A stretch of 64,000 nt of DNA from the NCBI GenBank assembly GCA_902599995.1, contig CACKHN010000005.1, positions 41,408-105,407 on the forward strand. The letters are read 5' to 3'. Below, piece after piece: positions 55,301 to 64,000 of the stretch. The translations under genes were made by a program, and so were the position numbers. The DNA is from an uncultured Pelagibacteraceae bacterium (lineage in GTDB: Bacteria > Pseudomonadota > Alphaproteobacteria > Pelagibacterales > Pelagibacteraceae). Every line of letters starts with the position of its first letter. Within the stretch, counting starts at the first letter, position 1. Below the pieces are notes generated by a model. It saw only the letters and a program-made list of their open reading frames with translations, was not told the origin of the DNA and searched no databases.

Positions 55301-56821
55301 TGCTAGAGGAGTGTCATCGCCCATTGATCCAATTGCTTCTTTAGCGTCCTCCGCCATAGGGTGTAATATAAGTTCTAAATCCTCTAAACTAATTCCAAAG
55401 GTATATTGTCGTCTTCTTAGCTCATCTCCAGAGTAAGAATTCTTCTCATCTGAAACTATCAATTTTTCATCTAAATCAATAATTTGAGAATTAAAATGTT
55501 TATACTCTTTTGCTAGATAGTCTTTAATTTGCTTATTTTTAAAAACTTTTCCTTTTTCAATTCTAACTCCAATAATTTCACCTGGTCCTAATCTTCCTTT
55601 AGATAATATTCTTTTTTCATTAAGCTCAATCATTCCTGTTTCAGAACCTGCAAATAATAAATTATCTTTAGTGATTGCATACCTTAATGGTCTTAGTCCA
55701 TTTCTATCGTTAGCAGCGATAACCCATTCATTATCTGTCCCTGCTATAGCTGCAGGACCATCCCAGGGTTCCATAGTACTATTTAAAAAATTGAATAATT
55801 GTTGATGATCTTTAGGAAATGTTTCATTTTTCTTAGACCATGCGTCTGGAACTAACATAAGTTTAGCTAAGGGTGCTGGTTGACCAGATATATTTAATAA
55901 TTCAAACACATTATCTAACGCAGCAGAATCAGAAGTACCTTTTTGAATTACTGGTTTTAAGTTTTCTATATTTTCAAAAAAACCACTATTCATTTCTTGT
56001 TCATGAACTTTCATCCAATTTTTATTTCCTCTAAATGTATTTATTTCTCCGTTGTGAGCTATAGCTCTAAATGGTTGCGCCAAATTCCAACTTGGAGCAG
56101 TGTTAGTAGAAAATCTTTGATGGAAAATTGCAAACCGTGAAATAAATCTCTCATCTTTTAAATCTAAATAAAAATCTGAAATTGCTTCAGCTAAGAACAT
56201 TCCTTTATAAATAATAGATTTTGAGCTTAAAGAACAGATATAGAAATGATTTAATGATTTTTTAAAAGCTTCATTTTCTATTTTTCTTCTGGTTTCGTAT
56301 ATTTTTCTTTCTAAATCTTTGTTTGTAATTTCAGGATTGTGTGATTTAAATAAGACTTGGATGATTTCAGGCATTGTTTGTAATGCCTTTTCTCCTAAAA
56401 CACTTGGATTAATTGGAACTTGTCTCCATCCGTAAATACTAAAATTATTTTTTGTTAGTTCGCTCTCTACTATTGTTTTACAACTCTCTTGTGCTTCATA
56501 ATCATTTCTAGGTAAGAAAATCATTCCAACACCTATCTCCGAATTGTCATGTGTGTGGCCGGTAACCTCGATTTTTTCTACAAAAAAATCCTTAGGAATT
56601 TCAACATGTATTCCTGCACCATCTCCTGTTTTTCCATCAGCATCTACTGCACCTCGATGCCAAACTGCTTTTAAAGCTTCTATCCCATACTCAACAACCT
56701 TGTGAGATTTTTTACCTTCTGTTGAAGCAATGATTCCAACGCCGCATGCATCATGTTCCATGTCCTCTGAATAAATATGATTTTTTTTCAATAACTGTAT
56801 ATTCTTAAGGTATTTATTCAC
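52319..56821 (-). CDS. gltB: Glutamate synthase (NADPH) large subunit
   Basis: [11 protein letters not shown] amidotransferase Cys, [55 protein letters not shown], glutamate-synthase C-terminal repeats. Confidence 0.98.
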   Translation of the reverse strand: [1500 protein letters not shown]

Positions 56822-58299
56822 TATGCTACTTTTCTTTCTTTTAAAGATTTATTTTCTAAGTAATTTTTAATTGATATAGCTGCATCTCTTCCATCTTTGA
56901 TTGCCCACACTACTAAAGATGCACCTCTAATTATGTCTCCTGCAGCAAAAACCCCTCCTATGTTAGTCTCCATAGTATCAAAATCAGCTTTAATAGTTCC
57001 CCATTTTGTTACTTGTAACTCATTGGCATCAAACATTTTTGGTAAATCTTCAGGATCAAAACCTAAAGCCTTGATAACCATATCTGCGTTAATTTCATAA
57101 CTTGATCCTTCTTGAACTTGAGGTTTTCTTCTGCCACTTTCATCAGGTTCGCCTAGTTTGATCTGATCAACAACTAACTTTTCAATTTTATTTGTACCTT
57201 TAAATTCTTTTGGACTTGATAGCCAGACAAATTGTACACCTTCTTCTTCAGCATTGGCAACTTCTCTTGCTGATCCAGGCATATTTTCTTTGTCTCTTCT
57301 ATATAAACATTTTACTGATTTTGCTTTTTGCCTTATTGAAGTTCTCACACAATCCATTGCTGTATCACCACCACCAATTACAACAACATCTTTGCCTTCT
57401 GCATTTAAAATTCCTTTATCAAATAATTCTACTTCATCACCTAAACCTTTTTTATTTGATGCAGTTAAAAAATCCATTGCTGGAAAAATATTATCTAAGT
57501 CATTTCCTTTTAGTTCAACTTCTCTTGCTTTATAAACGCCTGTTGCAATTAGCATTGCATCATGCTTTTTACGTAATTGGTCTAAAGTTGCATCTTTTCC
57601 AACTTCAAAGTTTTGAATAAATTCTATACCACCATCTTTTAAAAGTTTTGTTCTTCTTTCAACAATCTCTTTTTCTAATTTAAAATTTGGGATACCATAA
57701 ATTAACAAGCCACCAGCTCGATCATATCGATCGTAAACTGTGATTTTATAACCATTTTTTCGTAATTGTTCAGCTGCAGCTAAACCTGCTGGGCCTGCAC
57801 CTATAATGCCCACACTTTGATTTTTTTCTTGATTAACTTTAATTGGCTTGACCCAACCTTGTTCCCAGGCATTATCAGTAATGTATTTTTCTACTGAACC
57901 AATGGTTACAGTTCCGTGTCCAGATTGCTCTATTACACAATTTCCCTCACATAATCTATCTTGAGGGCATATTCTCCCACAAACCTCTGGCATATTATTT
58001 GTACTTTGTGATAATTCATAAGCCTCTTTAAGTCTTCCCTCGGCAGTTAGTTTTAGCCAATCAGGGATATTATTGCTTAGTGGGCAGTGTACTTGACAAA
58101 AAGGAACTCCGCATTGAGAGCATCTGCTAGACTGTTCTTTGGCCTTTTCGTTAATATATTCTTCATAAATCTCATTAAAGTCCTGTTTTCTGGAATCCAC
58201 CTCTCTTTTAGGTGGCGTTTGCTGACCTATTTTTACAAATTTTAGCATTTTATCTGGCATAATAATTTTATTTTTTAGCAAGTTATACGTTGAAAACAT
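56821..58299 (-). CDS. gltD: Glutamate synthase small subunit (true start may be internal at MLKFVKIG...)
   Basis: RCSQCGVPFCQVHCPLSNNIPDWL, VGIIGAGPAGLAAAEQL, VVVIGGGDTAMDCVRT. Confidence 0.96.
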   Translation of the reverse strand: MFSTYNLLKNKIIMPDKMLKFVKIGQQTPPKREVDSRKQDFNEIYEEYINEKAKEQSSRCSQCGVPFCQVHCPLSNNIPDWLKLTAEGRLKEAYELSQSTNNMPEVCGRICPQDRLCEGNCVIEQSGHGTVTIGSVEKYITDNAWEQGWVKPIKVNQEKNQSVGIIGAGPAGLAAAEQLRKNGYKITVYDRYDRAGGLLIYGIPNFKLEKEIVERRTKLLKDGGIEFIQNFEVGKDATLDQLRKKHDAMLIATGVYKAREVELKGNDLDNIFPAMDFLTASNKKGLGDEVELFDKGILNAEGKDVVVIGGGDTAMDCVRTSIRQKAKSVKCLYRRDKENMPGSAREVANAEEEGVQFVWLSSPKEFKGTNKIEKLVVDQIKLGEPDESGRRKPQVQEGSSYEINADMVIKALGFDPEDLPKMFDANELQVTKWGTIKADFDTMETNIGGVFAAGDIIRGASLVVWAIKDGRDAAISIKNYLENKSLKERKVA

Positions 58300-58318
58300 T
58301 TATTAAAGGATAAAATAG

Positions 58319-58333
58319 GTCATATATTATGAC
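58319..58333. promoter_or_regulatory. Perfect palindromic element GTCATA-TAT-TATGAC followed by G-T7
   Basis: 6-bp arms; lies about 20 bp upstream of the gltD ORF start and about 110 bp upstream of uppP. Confidence 0.35.
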
Positions 58334-58442
58334 GTTTTTTTAGTGACTCCTAGCTATTTTAAACAACTTTCTTAGAAATGCATACCTAATATGATCAAAT
58401 CGAATTGTTTTAAATAAATATTTTATAAGTTACGAAGAAGCA

Positions 58443-59207
58443 ATGTTTCAAAATATTATAGAAGTTATAATCCTTTCAGCTATTCAGGGAATATCAGAAT
58501 TTCTGCCAATTAGCTCATCGGCACACTTAATTTTAGTTTCGAGTTTATATGAGTTTAAATCAAATTCTTTATTAATAGACATAAGCCTTCATCTTGGATC
58601 TTTATTAGCAATAATTTATTTTTTTAGAAATGAATTAGTGGACACCAAAAATAATAAAAGATTATTGGGTCTAATTATTCTTGGTTCTATCCCATTAATA
58701 ATTGTTGGATATATTTTATATTCAACGAATTTTATATACGCTTTAAGAGATGTAAAAGTGATAGCATGGACAACTCTTATATTTGGAATAGTTTTATATA
58801 TCGCAGATAAAAATAGATTTGATAAAAAAATTTCAACTAATTTAAACTTTCAATCGATTTTATTTATTGGACTTTTTCAAATATTATCTTTAGTTCCAGG
58901 TGTAAGTCGGGCTGGAATCACTATAACAGCTGCAAGAATTTTAAAATTTAATAGATTAGACTCGAGTAAAATATCATTTTTACTTTCTATTCCTGCACTA
59001 AGTGGTGCGAGCTTTTTAAGTTTTAAGGATATTTTAGATCAACCTTTAGATCTGAATTACTTAGTTTTAATTGCTATATTCTCATCTTTTATATTTTCTT
59101 TTTTGACAGTTAAGTTTTTTTTAATTTATATTAATAAATTTTCTATGAATGCATTTGTTATTTATAGGGTTCTAATAGCTTTAATTTTATTTAGCTTAAT
59201 TTATTAA
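58443..59207 (+). CDS. uppP: Undecaprenyl-diphosphatase
   Basis: AIQGISEFLPISSSAHLIL, LVPGVSRAGITITAARIL. Confidence 0.96.
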   Translation: MFQNIIEVIILSAIQGISEFLPISSSAHLILVSSLYEFKSNSLLIDISLHLGSLLAIIYFFRNELVDTKNNKRLLGLIILGSIPLIIVGYILYSTNFIYALRDVKVIAWTTLIFGIVLYIADKNRFDKKISTNLNFQSILFIGLFQILSLVPGVSRAGITITAARILKFNRLDSSKISFLLSIPALSGASFLSFKDILDQPLDLNYLVLIAIFSSFIFSFLTVKFFLIYINKFSMNAFVIYRVLIALILFSLIY

Positions 59208-60097
59208 ATATATCTTCTTTTTACTAAAGGAAGCAATTGAGACAACAGCACCCCACACAAAATAAAAATACATCCGAGTATATTATTAATATCTAAAATC
59301 TGACTCAAAAGAAACCAAGCTGCTATTGTTGCAAACACACCCTCGAGTGAGAAGATGATAGCTGCTGGTGCAGGAGAAATATTTTTCTGCGCATAAATCT
59401 GAAGGACAAATGCTAAACCTCCAGACAAAATTCCTGCATATAAAATAGAGTCTAGTTCTTTTAATATATTTATTAAATCAAATTCCTCATAGACTAATCC
59501 TACTAAAAATGAAAATACAGAAACTATTAATGTTTGCACAGCTCCTATAGTCAATGGAAGGTTATATTCTTTTACTATAATCCCAACAAAGATGATATGA
59601 GTACTCCAAAATAGTGCTCCTAAAATAACTAATCCATCCCCTAGTCGAATCGTAGCATCATAAAAGTTTGTTAGTAGGTATCCTCCAACTAAACACAGAA
59701 AAACGGATGGCCATATGCTCCAATGTATTGAAATTTTTCCAAATAAAAAAATAATAATTGGCACCATAGGAACATAAAAAATAGTAAAAAAGGCAGCATT
59801 AGCAACGTCTGTGTATAGTAATGCAACTTGCTGCAAACCAGAGCCCAAAAAAAGAGAGGAGCCTATTAAAAAAGAAAAAATTGCAAAAGTTTTGAAATCA
59901 AACTCAAATTCAGATTTCATTTTTTTCACTTCAAATAAAAATACAAAAGGAACAATGGCTAAAAAACCAATAAAAAACCTCGCTGCATTAAATGTAAAAG
60001 GGCCTATATTATCCATTCCAGTATCTTGTGCAATAAAAGTCGTTCCCCAAATAAAAGTGCATAGCAAGGCGCTGAGTAATGAAATTGATTTTGTCAT
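59204..60097 (-). CDS. DMT superfamily (EamA) transporter
   Basis: Ten hydrophobic segments; FIWGTTFIAQDTGMDNIGPFTFNAARFFIGFLAIVPF, ISPAPAAIIFSLEGVFATIAAWFLL. Confidence 0.92.
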   Translation of the reverse strand: MTKSISLLSALLCTFIWGTTFIAQDTGMDNIGPFTFNAARFFIGFLAIVPFVFLFEVKKMKSEFEFDFKTFAIFSFLIGSSLFLGSGLQQVALLYTDVANAAFFTIFYVPMVPIIIFLFGKISIHWSIWPSVFLCLVGGYLLTNFYDATIRLGDGLVILGALFWSTHIIFVGIIVKEYNLPLTIGAVQTLIVSVFSFLVGLVYEEFDLINILKELDSILYAGILSGGLAFVLQIYAQKNISPAPAAIIFSLEGVFATIAAWFLLSQILDINNILGCIFILCGVLLSQLLPLVKRRYI

Positions 60098-60103
60098 AAA
60101 AAA

Positions 60104-61360
60104 TTATACAGCTAACTTGTAAGCAAAATTTTTTCCTAGATTTTCTTTTAAATCGTTATTAAACCTAGCAGCTTCGGCTCCGTCGATAATTCTATGATCA
60201 TATGATAATGAGAGTGGCAACATTGTTCTGACTTGAAACTTACCATTTAAGAAAACTTGTTTTTTTTCTGATCTTCCAACACCTAAAATAGCTACTTCAG
60301 GATAATTTATTATTGGTGTAAAAAAAGACCCACCTATTCCTCCTAGGCTTGTAATTGTCATTGATCCACCAAATAATTCTTTCTTATCTATTTTTAAATT
60401 TCTACATAGTTCGCTAACTTCTCTTAGCTCTTTACTAATTAAGGAAATTTTTTTGTTATTCGCATTCCTAATTTTTGGAACCATTAATCCATTAGGTGTA
60501 TCAACAGCAATTCCTATATGATAATATTTTTTTAAAGTCATTTTTCCAGTTTCAATTTCATCTATTGATGAGTTAAAACTTGGAAATTTTTTTAAAGAAG
60601 CTACAAGGGCTTTTATGATAAAAGCTAAAGGTGTAATTTTAATTTTTTCTCCAGTATAAATATCGGTTAAAGAACTTCTAAAGAACTCCATTTCAGTTAT
60701 ATCTGCTTCATCATGATTGGTTACATGTGGAATGGTTGTCCAAGAATTAGTTAAATAGGTCGAAGCTAATTTCTTTACTCGTGGTATATCTTTAATTTCT
60801 ATTTTTCCAAAATCTGAATGTTCATATTCATTCTTGATTTTGCTGGGTTTGATTTCTTTTACTTCATTATTATTTGCTGATTTTGAAGAAACAAATTTTT
60901 TAATATCATCTTCTATAACTCTCCCATCTCTTTCACTACCTTTCACTTGATTGATATTAACACCTAGCTCTCTTGCAAATTTTCTAACTTTTGGGCTTGC
61001 TGAGGAAATATCTTTAATTTTTTTCTCAGATATAAAAATTTTTTCTGTTGCTGGTTTTATTTCTACAATAGGTTCAGATTGCTTTTCAATTTTTGTCTCT
61101 TCTTTAATTTTACTTTCACTTGACAAACTTTCTATTATTAAAATTAAATCACCCTCCGAAACTTTATCACCAACTTTTAGTTTAAGAGATTTGACTTTTC
61201 CTTCAATGTTTGATGGAATTTCAACGCTGGATTTATCGCTCTCAATCGTTATTAGTGGATCATTTTTTAATATATCTTGGCCTTCATTTACCAAAACTTC
61301 TATTACTTCAACGTCTGTGAAATCTCCGATATTTGGAACCTTAATATCAATCTCTCTCAT
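60104..61360 (-). CDS. aceF: Dihydrolipoamide acetyltransferase (PDH E2), single lipoyl domain; ORF opens at 61393 but MREIDIKVPNIGD at 61360 is likelier
   Basis: DPLITIESDKSSVEIPS lipoyl site, PSBD SPKVRKFARELGVNINQVKGSERDGRVIEDDI, SLSYDHRIIDGAEAARF. Confidence 0.93.
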   Translation of the reverse strand: MREIDIKVPNIGDFTDVEVIEVLVNEGQDILKNDPLITIESDKSSVEIPSNIEGKVKSLKLKVGDKVSEGDLILIIESLSSESKIKEETKIEKQSEPIVEIKPATEKIFISEKKIKDISSASPKVRKFARELGVNINQVKGSERDGRVIEDDIKKFVSSKSANNNEVKEIKPSKIKNEYEHSDFGKIEIKDIPRVKKLASTYLTNSWTTIPHVTNHDEADITEMEFFRSSLTDIYTGEKIKITPLAFIIKALVASLKKFPSFNSSIDEIETGKMTLKKYYHIGIAVDTPNGLMVPKIRNANNKKISLISKELREVSELCRNLKIDKKELFGGSMTITSLGGIGGSFFTPIINYPEVAILGVGRSEKKQVFLNGKFQVRTMLPLSLSYDHRIIDGAEAARFNNDLKENLGKNFAYKLAV

Positions 61361-61361
61361 T

Positions 61362-64000
61362 TTATAATTTAGTAGGCATTGGCTTGTTGCCATGAATGTT
61401 ATATTTCTTCATTGCTTCTTTTGCATATTTTGAGGCTATAAGTTGCTCTTTTGCTAAAATACTTAATCCATATGCAACTACGTGCTCTTTATCCACTTCA
61501 AAGAATTTTCTTAAATTTTTTCTTGTATCACTTCTACCAAAACCATCAGCCCCCAGAGAGTAGAAACTTTTATTAGTATAAGGTCTAATTTGATCTGAAT
61601 TCATTCTCATATAATCTGAAGCAGCCAAAATTGGACCCTCTGTTTTACCTAAACATTGCTCAACAAAAGATATTTTTGGTTCTTTGTCTGGATTTAACAA
61701 ATTATATCTCTCAACCTCCATTCCATCTTTTCTAAGTTCATTAAAACTAGTAACGCTCCAGATTTCACTATCAATTTGATAATCTTTTTGCAAAATTTCA
61801 GCTGCTGAAATCATTTCTCGAAGTATTGTACCTGATCCAAGAAGTTGAATTTTAGTTTTTTTATGTTTGTCAAAATCTTTTATTTTATACATCCCTCTTA
61901 ATATTCCTTCTTCTGTATTTTTATCTTTTGGCATCTCTGGATGAGAGTAATTTTCATTCATTGTCGTAATATAATAAAAGATATTTTCTTTTTTCTCATG
62001 CATTCTTCTCAAACCTTCTCTAAAAATTACTGCCAATTCATAATGGTATGTCGGATCATAGGTTACACAATTTGGAATAGTTGATGCAATTAAATGACTA
62101 TGACCATCCTGATGTTGTAGACCTTCTCCGGCCAAAGTTGTCCTTCCTGCAGTAGCGCCAATCAAAAATCCTCTAGCCTGACTATCTCCAGCAGCCCATG
62201 CAAGATCTCCAATTCTTTGAAAACCAAACATAGAATAAAAAGTGTAAATTGGTATCATTTCAATATCATGATTCGTGTAAGCTGTTGCTGCAGCAATCCA
62301 TGAGGACATTGCACCTGCCTCGTTAATTCCTTCCTCTAATACCTGTCCACTTTTTTCTTCCCTGTATGAACTTAATTGAGCAGAGTCTTCTGGTTCGTAT
62401 TTTTGACCTTCATGAGCATAAATACCGATTTTTTGAAAAAATCCTTCCATACCAAATGTTCTTGCCTCATCAGGTATAATTGGCACTAACCTTGGGGCGA
62501 TATTTTTGTCTCTCATTAAACTAGTTAACATTCTAACTAGAACCATTGTTGTAGACATTTCTTTTTCACCTGTTGATACTTTCATAAAATCAAAAATATT
62601 TTTAGAAGGTGCTTTAATGGATTTAGCAAAGCTTGTTCTTTCTGGTAAAAATCCACCTAATTTAATTCTTCTATCTTTTAAATATTTGATTTCCTGGGAT
62701 TTTTCATCTGGTCTAAAATATTCAATGTTTCTTACCTGTTCGTCTGTCAATGGAACGTCAAAACGATCCCTGTAGTACATTAAGTCATCTACATCTAATT
62801 TTTTTGTTTGATGAGTTGTATTCACGCTTTCTCCAGATTTCCCCATCCCATACCCTTTAATAGTTTTGGCAATAATAACTGTAGGACTTCCTTTATTTTT
62901 TGTTGCTTGATCATATGCGGCGTAAACTTTGTGTGGATCATGCCCGCCTCTATTTAGTCTCCATATATCTTTATCTGAAAAACTTGAGACTAACTCCAAA
63001 GTTTCAGGATACTTTCCAAAAAATTTTTCTCTCACATAAGCACCATCTCTAGCCTTTGCAGCCTGGTACTCTCCATCAACTGTCTCATTCATAAGTTTTA
63101 CTAGATGTCCAGTTTTATCATTGGCAAGCAAAGAGTCCCAATAAGAGCCCCAAATAACTTTAATTACATTCCATCCAGATCCTCTAAAACTTCCTTCAAG
63201 TTCCTGAATAATTTTTCCATTACCTCTAACTGGTCCATCTAATCTTTGAAGATTACAATTGATAACAAAAATTAAATTATCCAAATTTTCTCTTGCAGCT
63301 AAACCAATTGCTCCCATAGACTCTGGTTCATCCATCTCTCCATCACCTAAAAAAGCCCACACTTTTCTTCCCTCATCTTTTATCAATCCCCGATTGATTA
63401 AGTATTTCATGTATCTAGCCTGATAAATTGCAAGCATCGGGCCAAGACCCATGGAAACAGTTGGAAATTGCCAGAACTTTGGCATTAGCCACGGATGAGG
63501 ATATGAGGATAGACCACCAGGTTTGACCTCTTGTCTAAAACTATCTAATTGTTTTTCATTTAATCTTCCCTCTAAATAAGCTCTGGCATACATTCCTGGA
63601 GCGCTATGACCTTGAAAATAAATCAAATCTCCACCAAATTTATTATTTTTAGCTCTCCAAAAATGGTTCATTCCCACATCATATAAGGTTGCCGCTGAAG
63701 CAAATGTGCCGATATGTCCTCCAAGTTCAGGAAACTTCTTATTGGCCCTAACCACCATAGCTGCTGAGTTCCATCTAATTAATGATCTTATTCTTCTTTC
63801 TATGTTTTGATCTCCATTAGATTTCACCTCAGCTTCTGGAGGAATTGTATTCACATATGGTGTATTTTGTGTGTAAGGAATGTTTGCACCTTCTCGATAG
63901 GCCTTATTTATTAATTCTTTTATTAAGAAATGTGCTCTTTGATTTCCATCTTTTGAAATAACTGCAGTCAATGATTCTAACCAATCTTTTGTTTCTAGGG
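61362..64000 (-). CDS. aceE: Pyruvate dehydrogenase E1 component, homodimeric type (partial; open to window edge)
   Basis: GGHIGTFASAATLYDVGMNHFWRA, FLGDGEMDEPESMGAIGLAARENLDNLIFVINCNLQRLDGPVRGNGKIIQELE, AAGDSQARGFLIGATAGRTTLAGEGLQHQDGHS; frame stays open upstream (LETKDWLESLTAVIS...). Confidence 0.95.
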   Translation of the reverse strand, partial: LETKDWLESLTAVISKDGNQRAHFLIKELINKAYREGANIPYTQNTPYVNTIPPEAEVKSNGDQNIERRIRSLIRWNSAAMVVRANKKFPELGGHIGTFASAATLYDVGMNHFWRAKNNKFGGDLIYFQGHSAPGMYARAYLEGRLNEKQLDSFRQEVKPGGLSSYPHPWLMPKFWQFPTVSMGLGPMLAIYQARYMKYLINRGLIKDEGRKVWAFLGDGEMDEPESMGAIGLAARENLDNLIFVINCNLQRLDGPVRGNGKIIQELEGSFRGSGWNVIKVIWGSYWDSLLANDKTGHLVKLMNETVDGEYQAAKARDGAYVREKFFGKYPETLELVSSFSDKDIWRLNRGGHDPHKVYAAYDQATKNKGSPTVIIAKTIKGYGMGKSGESVNTTHQTKKLDVDDLMYYRDRFDVPLTDEQVRNIEYFRPDEKSQEIKYLKDRRIKLGGFLPERTSFAKSIKAPSKNIFDFMKVSTGEKEMSTTMVLVRMLTSLMRDKNIAPRLVPIIPDEARTFGMEGFFQKIGIYAHEGQKYEPEDSAQLSSYREEKSGQVLEEGINEAGAMSSWIAAATAYTNHDIEMIPIYTFYSMFGFQRIGDLAWAAGDSQARGFLIGATAGRTTLAGEGLQHQDGHSHLIASTIPNCVTYDPTYHYELAVIFREGLRRMHEKKENIFYYITTMNENYSHPEMPKDKNTEEGILRGMYKIKDFDKHKKTKIQLLGSGTILREMISAAEILQKDYQIDSEIWSVTSFNELRKDGMEVERYNLLNPDKEPKISFVEQCLGKTEGPILAASDYMRMNSDQIRPYTNKSFYSLGADGFGRSDTRKNLRKFFEVDKEHVVAYGLSILAKEQLIASKYAKEAMKKYNIHGNKPMPTKL

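Noticed and set aside
57210-57620. 136-aa + strand ORF opposite gltD
   Set aside because: Leu/His-rich antisense shadow of a well-supported gltD; no recognisable domain.
60951-61367. 138-aa + strand ORF opposite aceF N-terminus
   Set aside because: Antisense to the lipoyl/PSBD-encoding region; no independent support.
63972-64000. aceE start at 63971 implied by the ORF track
   Set aside because: The frame remains open (LETKDWLESL) to the window edge and matches the conserved AceE N-terminal region, so the gene is truncated by the window, not started at 63971.

Overview
This AT-rich, very gene-dense window looks like a SAR11/Pelagibacterales-type streamlined alphaproteobacterial chromosome. 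That assignment is inferred from gene content, gene order and base composition. It carries mostly housekeeping operons: aroA-cmk-rpsA-ihfB-pyrF-trpFBA-accD-folC; dcd-murA-DUF2948-hisD-infA-tRNA(Phe)-csp-tRNA(His)-hisS-hisZ-sulfotransferase-hisG; rpmH-rnpA-yidD-yidC-argB-HAD-dapDE; def-fmt-truA; aroKB; bolA/dnaJ-cobS-cobT; regB; gyrB; tRNA(Ser)-lepA-pheTS-rplT-rpmI-infC-thrS; gltBD; uppP; aceEF. I found no CRISPR array, phage, IS element or rRNA. Best leads: (1) a small DNA-processing block of an ExoI-like DEDD exonuclease, a PD-(D/E)XK nuclease that reads like mitochondrial MGME1, and RmuC; (2) an HDAC-family deacetylase next to a SET-domain methyltransferase with a post-SET Cys motif; (3) CobS/CobT (AAA+/VWA) in an operon with a J-domain protein and no visible cobalamin genes; (4) a PAPS-type sulfotransferase translationally wedged between hisZ and hisG; (5) all eight convergent junctions have zero spacer, five of them sharing one tetranucleotide (YTAR) that encodes both stops; (6) an unannotated multi-hairpin region after csp; (7) a tRNA-Thr with an aberrant T-loop; (8) symmetric divergent promoter/operator regions (bolA/dnaJ; glycosyltransferase/hydrolase). 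No computation or database search was run. Family calls come from reading motifs in the supplied translations.
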